Positions 24,001 to 33,400 of a stretch of 59,868 nucleotides of DNA are shown here, piece by piece. The position numbers and the translations under genes were made by a program. This DNA comes from DATJSN01 sp035504095 (GTDB taxonomy: Bacteria > Planctomycetota > Phycisphaerae > WQYP01): positions 1 to 59,868 of the forward strand of contig DATJSN010000087.1 of NCBI GenBank assembly GCA_035504095.1. The letters run 5' to 3'. The notes under the pieces are model-generated. The model saw only the letters and a program-made list of their open reading frames with translations. It searched no databases and was not told where the DNA came from. The stretch's first letter is position 1, and each line of letters starts with the position of its first letter.

Positions 24001-25956
24001 ATGGCTGAGCAGGCGCCAACAGTCAAAACTTCCGTCCCCCCCGGTCCATCCACCGCGCCCCGTGCGCCGGGAAATTCCATTTCCGGTCCCAAACCTCCGG
24101 CAGGCGGACCTGGCGGCGCCGGCGGTTCTTCCGGCCCCGGCAAGCCGCCCGGCAGTGGAGGGTCTTCCGGAGCAGGCGGCTCTTCCGGGCCGACCGGCGG
24201 CGGATTCAACATGCCGCCCATCGATCAATTAAAGGATCGGCCCCTGGGACGCGTGCTCATCAAAATGGGCCGGCTGACGCGCGAACAGATTCACCAGGCC
24301 CTCGCCGTCCAGCAGCAGCAGAAAACAAAAAAAATCAATACGCCTATCGGGCAAATACTCATTGAACTGGGCATGATCACGGCGAAGGATTTGAATTTCG
24401 CGCTGGCCGCGCAGCGCGGCTACGAAGTCGTCGATATTGAAAAACGGGAAATTTCTCCCGAGGTCATCAAACTTATTCCCGCGCAGATGGCCACCGTTTA
24501 CCGCGTGATTCCGCTCTCTTTGGATTCCAAAACCAACACGCTGTCCATCGCCCTGGATTCGGTGGACAATTTCCGCGTCGTCGACGACCTCCAGACGCTC
24601 ATGGGCTTCAAAGTCATCACCACCATCGCCGACCCCGAAGCGCTGGCCAAGCTTCTGGCGCGCCATTATGAAACCAAGCAGGAATCCCTCGCTCAGCTCA
24701 TGAATGAAATCGGAACGGACGCGACGCTCCAACAGTTGCAAAACCGCAGCGATTCGATCGACCTGGAAACGCTCAAGGACCTCGCCGAGTCCAATCCCGT
24801 CAAGCGGCTCCTCAACACCGTGCTCATGCAGGCCATCAAGGAACGCGCTTCGGACATCCACTTCGAACCCTTTGAAGAAGAATTCAAGATGCGCTACCGC
24901 ATCGACGGCGTGCTTTATGAAATGGTCCCGCCGCCCAAATATATTGCCATGGCCATCGCCAGCCGCGTGAAGGTTATGGCCAACCTCGACATCGCCGAAC
25001 GCCGCATTCCCCAGGATGGGCGCATTCCTCTGGTCATTGGCGGCAATCCCGTGGACCTGCGTGTTGCCGTGCTGCCCACGATCTTCGGCGAAAGCATCGT
25101 GCTTCGCGTGCTCGACCGCTCGAATGTCTCGTTGGATCTGGACAAGCTCGGCATGCGCGAAGACGACATGCGGCAGTTCCGCCAGCTCATTGAAAAACCC
25201 AACGGCATTGTTCTGGTTACCGGCCCCACCGGCTCGGGCAAAACCACCACCCTCTACGCCGCCCTTAACGAACTCAACAGCATTGAAGACAAACTCATTA
25301 CCACTGAAGACCCGGTCGAATACGACATCGACGGCATCCTTCAGGTCCAGATTCGGCCTGAAATCGAACTGACCTTCGCCAGGGCCCTTCGCGCCATCCT
25401 GCGTCAGGACCCGGACATCGTTTTAGTCGGCGAAATTCGTGATAAGGAAACAGCGGAGATCGCTACACAGGCTTCTTTAACTGGACACTTGGTTTTCAGT
25501 ACACTTCACACCAACGATGCACCATCCGCCATTGCTCGTTTGCTCGATTTGGGCGTCGAACCCTTCCTCATTACCGCCACGCTCGAAGGCATTCTGGCTC
25601 AGCGGCTTTGCCGCCGAATTTGTGTCAGCTGCAAAGAGGAATATAAACCAACGGAAGAACAGCTCATGGAACTCGAGCTTTTGCCCGAAGACGTAAAAGG
25701 CAAAACCTTCTATCGCGGCCGCGGCTGTGGCTTGTGCAACAACACGGGATATAAAGGCCGGCTGGCCATCTGCGAAATCATGGTTTTCGACGATGAAATG
25801 CGCGATATGGTGATGAACCACGCTTCGACCAACCTGTTGCGCAACGCCGCCCGTAAGCGCGGCATGAGAACCCTGCGCGAGGCTGGATTAATGGGCATCT
25901 ATGAAGGTCTGACCACGGTGGAAGAAGTCGTCAAACAAACCATGATGGAGGAGTAG
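24001..25956 (+). CDS. PilB/GspE-type assembly ATPase (second copy) with Gly/Pro-rich head
   Basis: Residues 1-75 are Gly/Pro/Ser-rich and probably disordered. From about 80 a MshEN-like domain (GRVLIKMGRLTREQIHQAL) and a second such repeat lead into the ATPase core. The P-loop GPTGSGKTTTLYAALNEL, TTEDPVEYDIDG, IVLVGEIRDKETAEIA, GHLVFSTLHTNDAPS and the zinc ribbon CVSCKEE / CGLCNNTGYKGR are intact. The length of 651 exceeds the first copy because of the head. Both copies look active, so they may serve separate systems (a pilus and a secretion pseudopilus) or different conditions. Confidence 0.93.
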   Translation: MAEQAPTVKTSVPPGPSTAPRAPGNSISGPKPPAGGPGGAGGSSGPGKPPGSGGSSGAGGSSGPTGGGFNMPPIDQLKDRPLGRVLIKMGRLTREQIHQALAVQQQQKTKKINTPIGQILIELGMITAKDLNFALAAQRGYEVVDIEKREISPEVIKLIPAQMATVYRVIPLSLDSKTNTLSIALDSVDNFRVVDDLQTLMGFKVITTIADPEALAKLLARHYETKQESLAQLMNEIGTDATLQQLQNRSDSIDLETLKDLAESNPVKRLLNTVLMQAIKERASDIHFEPFEEEFKMRYRIDGVLYEMVPPPKYIAMAIASRVKVMANLDIAERRIPQDGRIPLVIGGNPVDLRVAVLPTIFGESIVLRVLDRSNVSLDLDKLGMREDDMRQFRQLIEKPNGIVLVTGPTGSGKTTTLYAALNELNSIEDKLITTEDPVEYDIDGILQVQIRPEIELTFARALRAILRQDPDIVLVGEIRDKETAEIATQASLTGHLVFSTLHTNDAPSAIARLLDLGVEPFLITATLEGILAQRLCRRICVSCKEEYKPTEEQLMELELLPEDVKGKTFYRGRGCGLCNNTGYKGRLAICEIMVFDDEMRDMVMNHASTNLLRNAARKRGMRTLREAGLMGIYEGLTTVEEVVKQTMMEE

Positions 25957-26197
25957 CGGCGCGTCGCTGTTTTATATTGGCCAATAACCCTGGGAATCGA
26001 AATTCCCTCTTTCCCTTTCACGAATTAATCCCTATATATATTACAGATAATCGCTTCCTGATGGATTGGGACGCTCACGGAGATGGCGGATAATATGCCT
26101 CCAGTTATATGTATGGATAGGACAACACGATAAACCAAGGATGCGGAGATAACCAACGCCGCGTGTTGCCTGCCGGAGCCTTTAGGAGAACCTGACC
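25957..26197 (+). other. Spacer before pilC, no gene
   Basis: Nothing coding is seen over 241 bp. TAGGAGAA lies about 8 nt before the pilC start and is a good ribosome-binding site. No phrase repeats occur here, unlike downstream of pilC. Confidence 0.4.
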
Positions 26198-27505
26198 ATG
26201 CCCACCTTTCAGTATGAAGCGCTCAACGCGGCCGGACAATCCATTAAAGCCGAACTCGACGCCGGCAGCTCCGACGAAGCCATCTCTAAAATTAAATCCC
26301 AGGGCTACTTCCCCATGAAGATCCGGGAAAAATCGGTCAAGCGCAAAAAAGGCGCCGACACGCCCGAAGCCATGGCCGCCGCCGCCACTTCCTCCGGCAA
26401 GAAAAAGAAAAAGGGGTTTGGCGAAATTTCCATTAACATCGGCCGCGTCTCACAAAAGCTGCTGACCCAGTTTACGCGCCAGCTTTCCACGTTACAGGAC
26501 GCCGGCCTGCCGATTCTGCGTTCGCTTAAGGTGCTTTTCCAGCAGCAAAAACCCGGCATGATGAAAGACACGCTCGACAGCATCTGCGAAGCCGTCGAAG
26601 GCGGTTCCACCCTCAGCGAAGCCATGAGCCGGCACCCCAAGGTTTTCGACAAGCTCTACTGCAACATGGTCCAGGCGGGCGAAACCGGCGGCGTGCTGGA
26701 TATCATCCTGCAGCGCCTGGCCGAATTCATGGAAAAAGCCCAGAAGCTCAAACGCCGGCTTAAGGGCGCCATGATTTATCCCTGCGTCGTGGTCTCGTTC
26801 GCCATCCTCATGGTCACCGGCATTATGGTCTTCGTGATCCCCAAGTTCGAGACCCTTTTCGCCCAATTCAAAACCGGCCTGCCGACCATTACCGTCGACC
26901 TGATGATGTTTTCCAACTGGATGGCCAATGAATACGGCTGGGCGTACATTATCTCCGCGCCGTTTGTCATATGGATTCTGCTGAAGGCCACCGGCAAAAC
27001 CAAGCCCGGGCGCCTGGTGCTTGATTACATCAGGCTCAAAATCCCGGTCATGGGCAAAATCGTCACCAAGAGCACCATCGCCCGCTTCACGCGCACGCTG
27101 GGAACTCTGCTCGCCGCCGGCGTTCCGATCCTCGAGGCCATCAGCATTACCCGCGACACCTGCGGCAACATGATTTACGAACGCGCGCTTCAGAAAGTAC
27201 ACGACGCGATCCGCGAAGGCGAAGGCTTCTCTACGCCGCTGCGCAACGCCCGCGTCTGCGACGCGATTGTCGTGAACATGATCGACGTCGGCGAGGAAAC
27301 CGGCGATATGGACAAAATGCTCATGAAAATCGCCGACAACTACGACGAAGAGGTCGACGTGCTGGTCAGCTCCATGGTCAGCATTCTTGAACCGATCATG
27401 ATTGTCGTATTAGGCGGCATCGTCGGCTTTATCGTCCTGGCCGTCTTCCTGCCCTACGTCAAACTGCTCCAGAGCATCGGCGGCGGCGGCACCAGTGGCA
27501 GCTAA
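26198..27505 (+). CDS. PilC/GspF inner-membrane platform protein
   Basis: Polytopic protein that couples the assembly ATPase to pilin polymerisation. An N-terminal cytoplasmic segment starts FQYEALNAAGQSIKAELDA, followed by a Lys-rich linker (about 45-75). Two GspF domains follow, each with LTQFTRQLSTLQDAGLPILRS-like or ARFTRTLGTLLAAGVPIL segments. Membrane helices lie near 190-215, 245-262 and 405-430. The length of 435 is usual. The gene stops only a few bases before a CGCAAAG-type phrase repeat that starts the pseudopilin run. Confidence 0.94.
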   Translation: MPTFQYEALNAAGQSIKAELDAGSSDEAISKIKSQGYFPMKIREKSVKRKKGADTPEAMAAAATSSGKKKKKGFGEISINIGRVSQKLLTQFTRQLSTLQDAGLPILRSLKVLFQQQKPGMMKDTLDSICEAVEGGSTLSEAMSRHPKVFDKLYCNMVQAGETGGVLDIILQRLAEFMEKAQKLKRRLKGAMIYPCVVVSFAILMVTGIMVFVIPKFETLFAQFKTGLPTITVDLMMFSNWMANEYGWAYIISAPFVIWILLKATGKTKPGRLVLDYIRLKIPVMGKIVTKSTIARFTRTLGTLLAAGVPILEAISITRDTCGNMIYERALQKVHDAIREGEGFSTPLRNARVCDAIVVNMIDVGEETGDMDKMLMKIADNYDEEVDVLVSSMVSILEPIMIVVLGGIVGFIVLAVFLPYVKLLQSIGGGGTSGS

Positions 27506-27558
27506 CGCCGGGAAAATTGCGACCGCAAAGGCCCAAAGAGCGCCAAGGACGCAAAGAA

Positions 27559-28872
27559 ATGGATAAAAGTAATATAAAAATTTCTACTAAATATCTTTAC
27601 GATCTTCGCGTCTTTGCGGTGAAAAATCGTCGGGACTCTGTGTCCCCTGTGGTGAAAAATCTGAAAACTACTCCCGTCTCCTGTCTCCCGTCTCCCGTCG
27701 CGGCGCGTCAGCGCCGCGCAGCTTTCTCCCTCGCCGAACTGCTCGTGGTCATTGCCATTATCGCCATTCTTGCCGGCATTCTTCTGCCGGCGCTGGCGCA
27801 CATTCGCGCTTCAGCATACTCCAGCGCCACCAATGAAGAACTTCAGGGCGTCGCCCAGGCCTGTGAGGCTTATTACACAGTTTTCAACGCCTATCCCGGC
27901 CCGTTCAGCGAAGCGGATATCGCGGCGGGAGAGGTTACTTATACCACCGCCAACATTACTTCAGGCGGTATTACAACGACTTATACGGGCTATACAAGCG
28001 GAACCTATACCACCGGCACTATCAGTGGTACGCAAAATATGCTCATCGGTTTGATGGGAACTTTGTATAACGCCAGTAACCAGCCTGCCACCGGCGCTTT
28101 AACCATTACCAATTCCGATGGTAATGTCAAATCCTACCTTGTACCGCCGTTTGGCAGCGGCCCGATCGACTACAGCACCGGCGGCACTAATGGCACGCCC
28201 AAGCAGGCTTTTTATACGCCGGGCAATGGTTTGCTTGCGGGAATACCAACCTATTATCCTTCAGCAACGACGGTAACAACAGTTCTTCCCACTTTATATG
28301 ACAAATTCCCCGACGCTTTGCCGGTGCTTTATTTCCGTAAAAATCCCGGCATGCCGGGAGCCAGCGGCGTACCCGTGGCGCAAAATTCTACCTCAACCAC
28401 AGGCATGCCGAGTACGGCCACTGCTGGCGCCGCCGCTTATTATCTGGACGCTAATGCCGTATATACTCGGGCCTCGTCCATCCTCGCCATTGATAATGTC
28501 CCTTATTCCCAGACCAATTCGTCTTACAACGATAATTCGTCAAACGGTACAACCTATGGTCAAAGCGCTGCCAGCGCCGTTAATTATTTTGCCGGCGTGG
28601 TCATTAACTCCAATCTGGTTACAGCGCCCACTCCGGCCGGCACTACAACTACTAACGCGATCGGAAACTGGTATGGAAACGAGGGTCCGCCTACCTGGCC
28701 CAATGGAACTGGCACCACAGTCCAATTAGGCAATCCCGTTCAGGGCGGCTTTGTTCTGATCAGCGCCGGCTCCGATCATATTTATGGCATTAACGCCCAA
28801 GCTGCCTTTAATGTAGATAGCTCAACAGATATATTTAGCTCCGACGACGTCGTTGTCTTTGGAGGTCAATAA
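27559..28872 (+). CDS. GspG-like pseudopilin 1
   Basis: A type II secretion/type IV pilus-like pseudopilin. The prepilin signal is AAF|SLAELLVVIAIIAILAGILLPAL, with Ala at -1 and Glu at +5. A C-terminal domain rich in Gly/Thr/Tyr follows and ends SSDDVVVFGGQ. I chose ATG at 27559 (MDKSN), preceded by AAGGA at about 11 nt. The leader before the cleavage site is about 55 residues, far longer than the usual 6-25, and is encoded by phrase repeats (CTTTGCGGTG, CTCTGTGTCCCCTGTGGTG, CCCGTCTCCCGTC) plus a hairpin. The upstream phrase with CGCAAAG is roughly the reverse complement of the one after the start. Confidence 0.82.
   Translation: MDKSNIKISTKYLYDLRVFAVKNRRDSVSPVVKNLKTTPVSCLPSPVAARQRRAAFSLAELLVVIAIIAILAGILLPALAHIRASAYSSATNEELQGVAQACEAYYTVFNAYPGPFSEADIAAGEVTYTTANITSGGITTTYTGYTSGTYTTGTISGTQNMLIGLMGTLYNASNQPATGALTITNSDGNVKSYLVPPFGSGPIDYSTGGTNGTPKQAFYTPGNGLLAGIPTYYPSATTVTTVLPTLYDKFPDALPVLYFRKNPGMPGASGVPVAQNSTSTTGMPSTATAGAAAYYLDANAVYTRASSILAIDNVPYSQTNSSYNDNSSNGTTYGQSAASAVNYFAGVVINSNLVTAPTPAGTTTTNAIGNWYGNEGPPTWPNGTGTTVQLGNPVQGGFVLISAGSDHIYGINAQAAFNVDSSTDIFSSDDVVVFGGQ
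27699..27718 (+). repeat. Leader hairpin of pseudopilin 1
   Basis: CGCGGCGC-GTCA-GCGCCGCG, eight perfect pairs. The 3' arm ends 5 nt before the codon of the first mature residue (Phe, 27724-27726). Confidence 0.75.
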
Positions 28873-28945
28873 CGCGGGCAGGCAGCGTTGTGGGGGTGGA
28901 TAACCGAGGTTGGCAAATTGTGGTGCAAATGAGGAAGTTTGGATA

Positions 28946-30112
28946 ATGAAATTTTCGGTTCTTAATAAACCACAAAGGACAAACAGGAGGGATGGAGAGA
29001 TTAATATAAATCTTCCCGCTGGTTATCGGAACTCTGAATCCTCTGCGACTTTTGCGTTAAAATCTTTCGTGTCCTTTCGTGGTTTTCGTGGTTGCAAAAA
29101 ACAAAAAACAAAAAACACTCCCGGCCCCCGACTCCCGTCTCCCGTCGCGGCACGGCGCAGCCGTTCCGCGTTCACCTTGATCGAACTCCTGGCCGTCATA
29201 TCTATTATCGTCATCTTGATTGCCCTCGTGCTGCCGGCATTGGTCGGCGCCCAGAAACACGGTTACGTCACTGCGACCGAGGCGGAATTCAACACCATCG
29301 GCGCGGCGCTTTCCGCTTATCACAACGATTTTAATACGTATCCGAATTCCGCACTGGCGAGCTCGAGCGGTGGAAGTATGTATGGCGGTCCAATACCTCA
29401 ATATGCCGCTTATGAATACCTCGCCGAGGCTCTGATAGGCTATCTGCCGGGTCAATATGACAACGCGCCAGGAAGTTCTTCACTCGGCGCCAATGGCTAT
29501 ACGGGAGGCACTCTCGAGCAATGCAAGGGTTTTTCCATGAACCCTTATAACAAAGTTTACGGCCCCTATCTGGATATCGGTGCGGCGTATATTGTTCAGG
29601 ATCAAAATTCTCCCGATGCAAACTCAACTCCTCCAGTACCGGCATATTACATCGCCGATTCATTTCCGGCCTCCACCTCCGGCGTACCGATGCCGGTGCT
29701 TTATTTTTCTTCCTCCGGAACGCCTACCAATGGCCAAACCATTTTCGCCAGTTCGTCTACCGGTGGCACCGCCACCGGAGCCACTGGCACTTACTACATT
29801 TTCAATGAGCAGGACAATGCCTGTGTTACCGGTTCACCACCCGTAGCCAGCGCCATGAATGGCGGACCTATGGGAACAGGCGTTTTTACGAATTTCACTA
29901 CCAGCCCAAGCCCTAATACTTCAAGCGCTTATTATCCAATGTATGAATTTTTGACGCTCATTGGCAACACTACCGGAACCGATATTTATTCCAGCGGCCA
30001 GAATATCCTCGGCGCCAACAGCTATCTGTTGATCAGCGCCGGACCGGATGCCGTTTATTTTGACAATGACGACGTTGTTTCCGACGGCCAGACCACCAAG
30101 GCGAATGAATGA
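28946..30112 (+). CDS. GspG-like pseudopilin 2
   Basis: The cleavage region reads SAF|TLIELLAVISIIVILIALVLPAL, with Ala at -1. The mature part has an N-terminal helix, then KHGYVTATEAEFNTIGAALSAYHNDF (GspG-like), and a Ser/Gly/Tyr-rich tail that ends with DNDDVVSDGQ. I chose ATG at 28946 (MKFSVLN) because GAGGA lies about 10 nt before it. The leader of about 70 residues is built from repeat phrases with TTTCGTGG and CCCGTCTCCCGTC. An inverted pair, ACCACAAAGGACA upstream and TGTCCTTTCGTGGT inside, flanks the region after the start. The mature domain is similar in style to pseudopilin 1, suggesting paralogy. Confidence 0.8.
   Translation: MKFSVLNKPQRTNRRDGEININLPAGYRNSESSATFALKSFVSFRGFRGCKKQKTKNTPGPRLPSPVAARRSRSAFTLIELLAVISIIVILIALVLPALVGAQKHGYVTATEAEFNTIGAALSAYHNDFNTYPNSALASSSGGSMYGGPIPQYAAYEYLAEALIGYLPGQYDNAPGSSSLGANGYTGGTLEQCKGFSMNPYNKVYGPYLDIGAAYIVQDQNSPDANSTPPVPAYYIADSFPASTSGVPMPVLYFSSSGTPTNGQTIFASSSTGGTATGATGTYYIFNEQDNACVTGSPPVASAMNGGPMGTGVFTNFTTSPSPNTSSAYYPMYEFLTLIGNTTGTDIYSSGQNILGANSYLLISAGPDAVYFDNDDVVSDGQTTKANE
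29146..29170 (+). repeat. Leader hairpin of pseudopilin 2
   Basis: CGCGGCACGGC-GCA-GCCGTTCCGCG, eleven-base arms with one mismatch (C opposite T). The 3' arm ends immediately before the Phe(+1) codon at 29171. Confidence 0.75.
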
Positions 30113-31196
30113 TGAAATTTGCCATCACAAAGAAACTAAGGACATAAAGAGCGCCAATATAATGTTTACTATAACGACACGACGACGCAACGATTCAGGC
30201 CGCAGCCCGCGGGCCGCAGTCCAGGCTGTGGCTAAAAATAATTTAAATAACACTCTCTGTGCGTCCTCTGTGTCCCCTGTGCACTCTGTGGTAAAAAATC
30301 TGAAAACTGCTCCCGTCTCCCGTCCCCAGTCTCCCGTCGCGGCGCGTCATCGCCGCGCCGCCTTTACCCTCATCGAATTACTCACCGTGATTGCCATTCT
30401 GGCCATTGTCGCCGCGATCGGTCTGCCGGCGCTGGTGGAGTTGCTTTCCGGCAACGGCCAAACGCAGGCGGCGGCGCAGGTTTCCGCCGCCGTGCAGCGG
30501 GCGCGCTCCCTGGCCCTTCAGCTCAATGCGCCCGTGGCCCTGGTTTTTTTCGAAGAATCCGGCTACACCGGCCAGACCGGCATGGCTTATGAAGCGGTGG
30601 CGCCGGGATCGGCAATCGGCTTTGCGGCTGGCAGTGGTGTTTCGATCACTTTCAATTTATATCCATCAATTGCTTCACAATTTCTACCCAATGGAACTTA
30701 CGTTGCCGCTTTTGTAGGCTCAAATGGGGCGATTGGCGGTGGGACATCCGTTAGTGGTACAAACATTGAAACCTCTACATACACCACTCCGCCATCTTAT
30801 AATCCTCCATCGTCACCGCCGTTTTTGTTCCCCAATACATATACAACTGGTTATCCATTTACATACTCAACAAACACTTATTATTCCAATGTTTATGGTG
30901 CTATTGTTTTTAATGCCCAGGGCCAGATTGTCAACATTCCTTATGGTTTGATGTATTTTCAATCGCCGGATTCGCCGTCGTCATCCACTGCAGCATTTAA
31001 GGCTAACTTTCCCAGCAGCTCGGCGATCTGTGTTTTTCAGCCCGGTACATTTTCCAGCAGCGTCATAACCTGGCCGATTACGTCGAGTACATCAGGTACT
31101 AATGCTTCAAATTCACTCGCTGCCCTGGCTACGCAGTTGACCAATTATCAGGACCTAGTTGTTTTTAATCCATACACGGGAACGGTATTTAAATAG
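30105..31196 (+). CDS. GspH-like pseudopilin
   Basis: The cleavage region reads RRAAF|TLIELLTVIAILAIVAAIGLPALVELL. The segment after it, QTQAAAQVSAAVQRARSLALQLNAPVALVFFEE, is typical of GspH/FimT-type pseudopilins, which have an amphipathic helix followed by a beta domain. The start is uncertain: ATG at 30105 overlaps the previous stop by 8 nt and would allow coupling, while ATG at 30162 (MFTITT) is an alternative. The leader is 65-85 residues and again repeat-encoded (CTCTGTGTCCCCTGTG, CTGAAAACTGCTCCCGTC). Confidence 0.8.
   Translation: MNDEICHHKETKDIKSANIMFTITTRRRNDSGRSPRAAVQAVAKNNLNNTLCASSVSPVHSVVKNLKTAPVSRPQSPVAARHRRAAFTLIELLTVIAILAIVAAIGLPALVELLSGNGQTQAAAQVSAAVQRARSLALQLNAPVALVFFEESGYTGQTGMAYEAVAPGSAIGFAAGSGVSITFNLYPSIASQFLPNGTYVAAFVGSNGAIGGGTSVSGTNIETSTYTTPPSYNPPSSPPFLFPNTYTTGYPFTYSTNTYYSNVYGAIVFNAQGQIVNIPYGLMYFQSPDSPSSSTAAFKANFPSSSAICVFQPGTFSSSVITWPITSSTSGTNASNSLAALATQLTNYQDLVVFNPYTGTVFK
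30338..30357 (+). repeat. Leader hairpin of the GspH-like gene
   Basis: CGCGGCG-CGTCAT-CGCCGCG, seven perfect pairs with a six-base loop. The 3' arm ends 5 nt before the Phe(+1) codon at 30363. Confidence 0.7.
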
Positions 31197-31230
31197 GGGT
31201 TAGGGAATAGGTGACAGGTGATAGGGAACA

Positions 31231-32427
31231 ATGAAGGTTAATATGAAAAAGTTTTCAGATAAAACCACCGGCGTAAAGCCGGTGGCTCATGCAACAACTA
31301 TGCCCTGTGCCCTGTCCCCAGTACCCTATGCTGCACGGCGAAGCTGTGCAGCATTCAGCCTGATGGAAATGCTCTTCGCCGTTTTTATTCTGGCCATCGG
31401 CCTGATCATGGTCGCGGGCGTATTTCCCGTGGCCATTAAATGGACCGCCGACGACGCCCAAAATACGGTTGGCGCGGTGATCGCCCAGAATGCACTTTCG
31501 ACGATACAACAGCAGATTCAATTCTACGAATCTGTTTTGGGCGGAACTCTGACGGCAACTCAATGTTATGAGCAATGCTACTACGGTAGTGCTTCTCCTG
31601 GTACTTACCCATATTATGCAAATTACTATCCAAACCCAGCCGCGTCTCCTTCTCCATTACCTCTATGGGGTACCCGGTCTTATTCTTTTGGCGCTAACCA
31701 GCCCGATGCGGCGACGACTCTATCCACAAGTGGACCGTATTATTACCCGCAGAATTCTTCGGGACAGACAAGCTTGCCGCTCTATTACTGGACGGCATAT
31801 CTGCAACAGATTTCTCCCGGCACCAATGGCCTTCAGGCCGTTTCATCCGCCAGTTCGCTTTATCGCGTTTATATTTTCGTTTTCGCCAAAGGCGATCCGA
31901 ACAATGTCTATCCAATCCAGGGATCATTAGCAACGACCGGCATACCATTATCAGGTGGAAATCCTGCTTATCCGATATATCAAAACTCCACAGCGCTTCC
32001 TTCAAAACCGCCTTCCACTAATGTCTGGCCGACAACACCTCAAGTGACAATTTATCCGCAAATTTTTTCCGGCGTATTTAACGGCACGGACAGCTACAAC
32101 CCCGCAAATACAGGCAGTGTATTAGCGGGCAGTACTTTGGCGCCGGCATCAAGTTATCCTTATCCCACCATGCCTATTGGTTCGCTGGGCGTGGACTTAA
32201 CAACCGGTACCGTTTTCCGTCTTATCATTGGGCCAACCGGGTCATTAGCTACAGAACCCGCTTCACCAACGACAACCTCCGGCTTAAATGCAACAACGAG
32301 GGTAAATCCATCAGATGACGTGCTTTATGTTCCGCCGGCAGTCGGAAGCTTGAGTAATCCAGGCGTAGTCAGTCCACAGACCGACTCACCGCTGATTTAT
32401 ATCTATACGGGGACGATTAGTTTCTAG
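31231..32427 (+). CDS. GspI/PilV-like pseudopilin 1
   Basis: The cleavage region reads CAAF|SLMEMLFAVFILAIGLIMVAG, the SLMEML form seen in GspI/PilV minor pseudopilins, with Ala at -1 and Glu at +5. The mature domain starts FPVAIKWTADDAQNTVGAVIAQNAL and ends TDSPLIYIYTG. It is a close paralogue of the next gene: FAV-IL-GLIMVAG-FP-AIKWTA and the GSLG-DL-TGTVFR block recur. The start is ATG at 31231, or ATG 31243 with AAGG 5 nt upstream. The leader contains the palindrome CCACCGGC-GTAAA-GCCGGTGG, then CCCTGTGCCCTGTCCC and the leader hairpin. Confidence 0.8.
   Translation: MKVNMKKFSDKTTGVKPVAHATTMPCALSPVPYAARRSCAAFSLMEMLFAVFILAIGLIMVAGVFPVAIKWTADDAQNTVGAVIAQNALSTIQQQIQFYESVLGGTLTATQCYEQCYYGSASPGTYPYYANYYPNPAASPSPLPLWGTRSYSFGANQPDAATTLSTSGPYYYPQNSSGQTSLPLYYWTAYLQQISPGTNGLQAVSSASSLYRVYIFVFAKGDPNNVYPIQGSLATTGIPLSGGNPAYPIYQNSTALPSKPPSTNVWPTTPQVTIYPQIFSGVFNGTDSYNPANTGSVLAGSTLAPASSYPYPTMPIGSLGVDLTTGTVFRLIIGPTGSLATEPASPTTTSGLNATTRVNPSDDVLYVPPAVGSLSNPGVVSPQTDSPLIYIYTGTISF
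31328..31354 (+). repeat. Leader hairpin of GspI-like gene 1
   Basis: ATGCTGCACGGC-GAA-GCTGTGCAGCAT, twelve pairs with one G-T wobble. The last base of the 3' arm is the first base of the Phe(+1) codon. Confidence 0.8.
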
Positions 32428-32500
32428 CGGCGCGGTGAAACCGCGCCGAGGGAACAGGGTATAGGTGACAGGGTACAGTGGAAATAAGGAAATTTAGATA
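32428..32500 (+). repeat. 73-nt spacer unit, copy 1
   Basis: It starts directly after the stop codon with a nine-pair hairpin CGGCGCGGT-GAA-ACCGCGCCG (32428-32448), then GGGAACAGGG, GGTGACAGGG, and ends with AAGGAAATTTAGATA before the next ATG. It is 70/73 identical to the unit at 33401-33473. GGGAACAGGG (32450-32459) is complementary to CCCTGTTCCC at 32566-32575 and 32580-32589, inside the next gene. Confidence 0.85.
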
Positions 32501-33400
32501 ATGAAGTTTTTAGTTTTCAGTATTTGCAACCACGAAATACACAAAAGACACGAAAAAGTATCGTGCCCTGTTCCCTGTCCCCTGTTCCCTGTCCCTTATG
32601 CTGCACAGCGAGGCTGTGCAGCATTCAGCCTGATGGAAATGCTCTTTGCCGTCTGCATTCTGGGCTTAGGCTTGATCATGGTCGCCGGCATATTTCCCAT
32701 TGCCATAAAATGGACCGCCGAGAATACGCAAAGTTCCGTCGGCGCTGTGGTCGCCGCCAACGCCTTTGCCACAATCAACAGCAACGTTCAATACTTCCAG
32801 GCCACACACCAATCGCCGGATGAAACTCCGTTTAATCTCTATTACCAGACCTGCCAGTGGGGCAGCCAGCCTTATGCCTTCGGGACCAATCAGCCCGATG
32901 CGCCGGCGTCCGGAACCCAGCCTCAATACTTCTGGACCACTTATTTACAGCTTCTGGCCGCACCTAATAGTACCGGCATTCAGGCCATTTCCACCAGCTC
33001 GCTCTATCGTGTTTATATTTTCGTTTTCGCCAAAGCCGATCCAAACGACACCTATACCACCCAAACCGGCGGCATGGGCCTTGAGCAACAGCCCTCCGTC
33101 TCCTCGCAGGTTCCATTAAGTACACCTTACCCGCAGATTTATGCGGGAACATTTGCCAATGTCCGGGCCGATGCAGGCTCCGCCAGCCCCATGCCCATCG
33201 GTTCACTGGGGCTGGATCTAAATACTGGGACGGTTTTTCGCCAAATTATCAGTACCGGCGGAGCGATAGCCACGATTCCGCCGGTAAACAATAGCGACGA
33301 TGTGCTTTATGCCCCCGCGGCCACCGGCAACGGCGGTATCAGTGCCACACAGACCGACTCGCCGCTGATTTATATCTATACAGGAACAGTGAGTTTCTAG
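32501..33400 (+). CDS. GspI/PilV-like pseudopilin 2
   Basis: The cleavage region reads CAAF|SLMEMLFAVCILGLGLIMVAG, with Ala at -1 and Glu at +5. It is a tandem paralogue of the gene before it, about 100 residues shorter in the variable middle. The start is ATG with AAGGAAA 11 nt upstream. The leader (MKFLVFSICNHEIHKRHEK...) is encoded by an ACGAAATACACAAAAGACAC phrase and CCCTGTTCCC repeats. The mature part begins FPIAIKWTAENTQSSVGAVV, and the end TDSPLIYIYTGTVSF is nearly the same as in the paralogue. Confidence 0.8.
   Translation: MKFLVFSICNHEIHKRHEKVSCPVPCPLFPVPYAAQRGCAAFSLMEMLFAVCILGLGLIMVAGIFPIAIKWTAENTQSSVGAVVAANAFATINSNVQYFQATHQSPDETPFNLYYQTCQWGSQPYAFGTNQPDAPASGTQPQYFWTTYLQLLAAPNSTGIQAISTSSLYRVYIFVFAKADPNDTYTTQTGGMGLEQQPSVSSQVPLSTPYPQIYAGTFANVRADAGSASPMPIGSLGLDLNTGTVFRQIISTGGAIATIPPVNNSDDVLYAPAATGNGGISATQTDSPLIYIYTGTVSF
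32598..32624 (+). repeat. Leader hairpin of GspI-like gene 2
   Basis: ATGCTGCACAGC-GAG-GCTGTGCAGCAT, twelve perfect pairs with a three-base loop. The 3' arm ends on the first base of the Phe(+1) codon. Confidence 0.85.
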
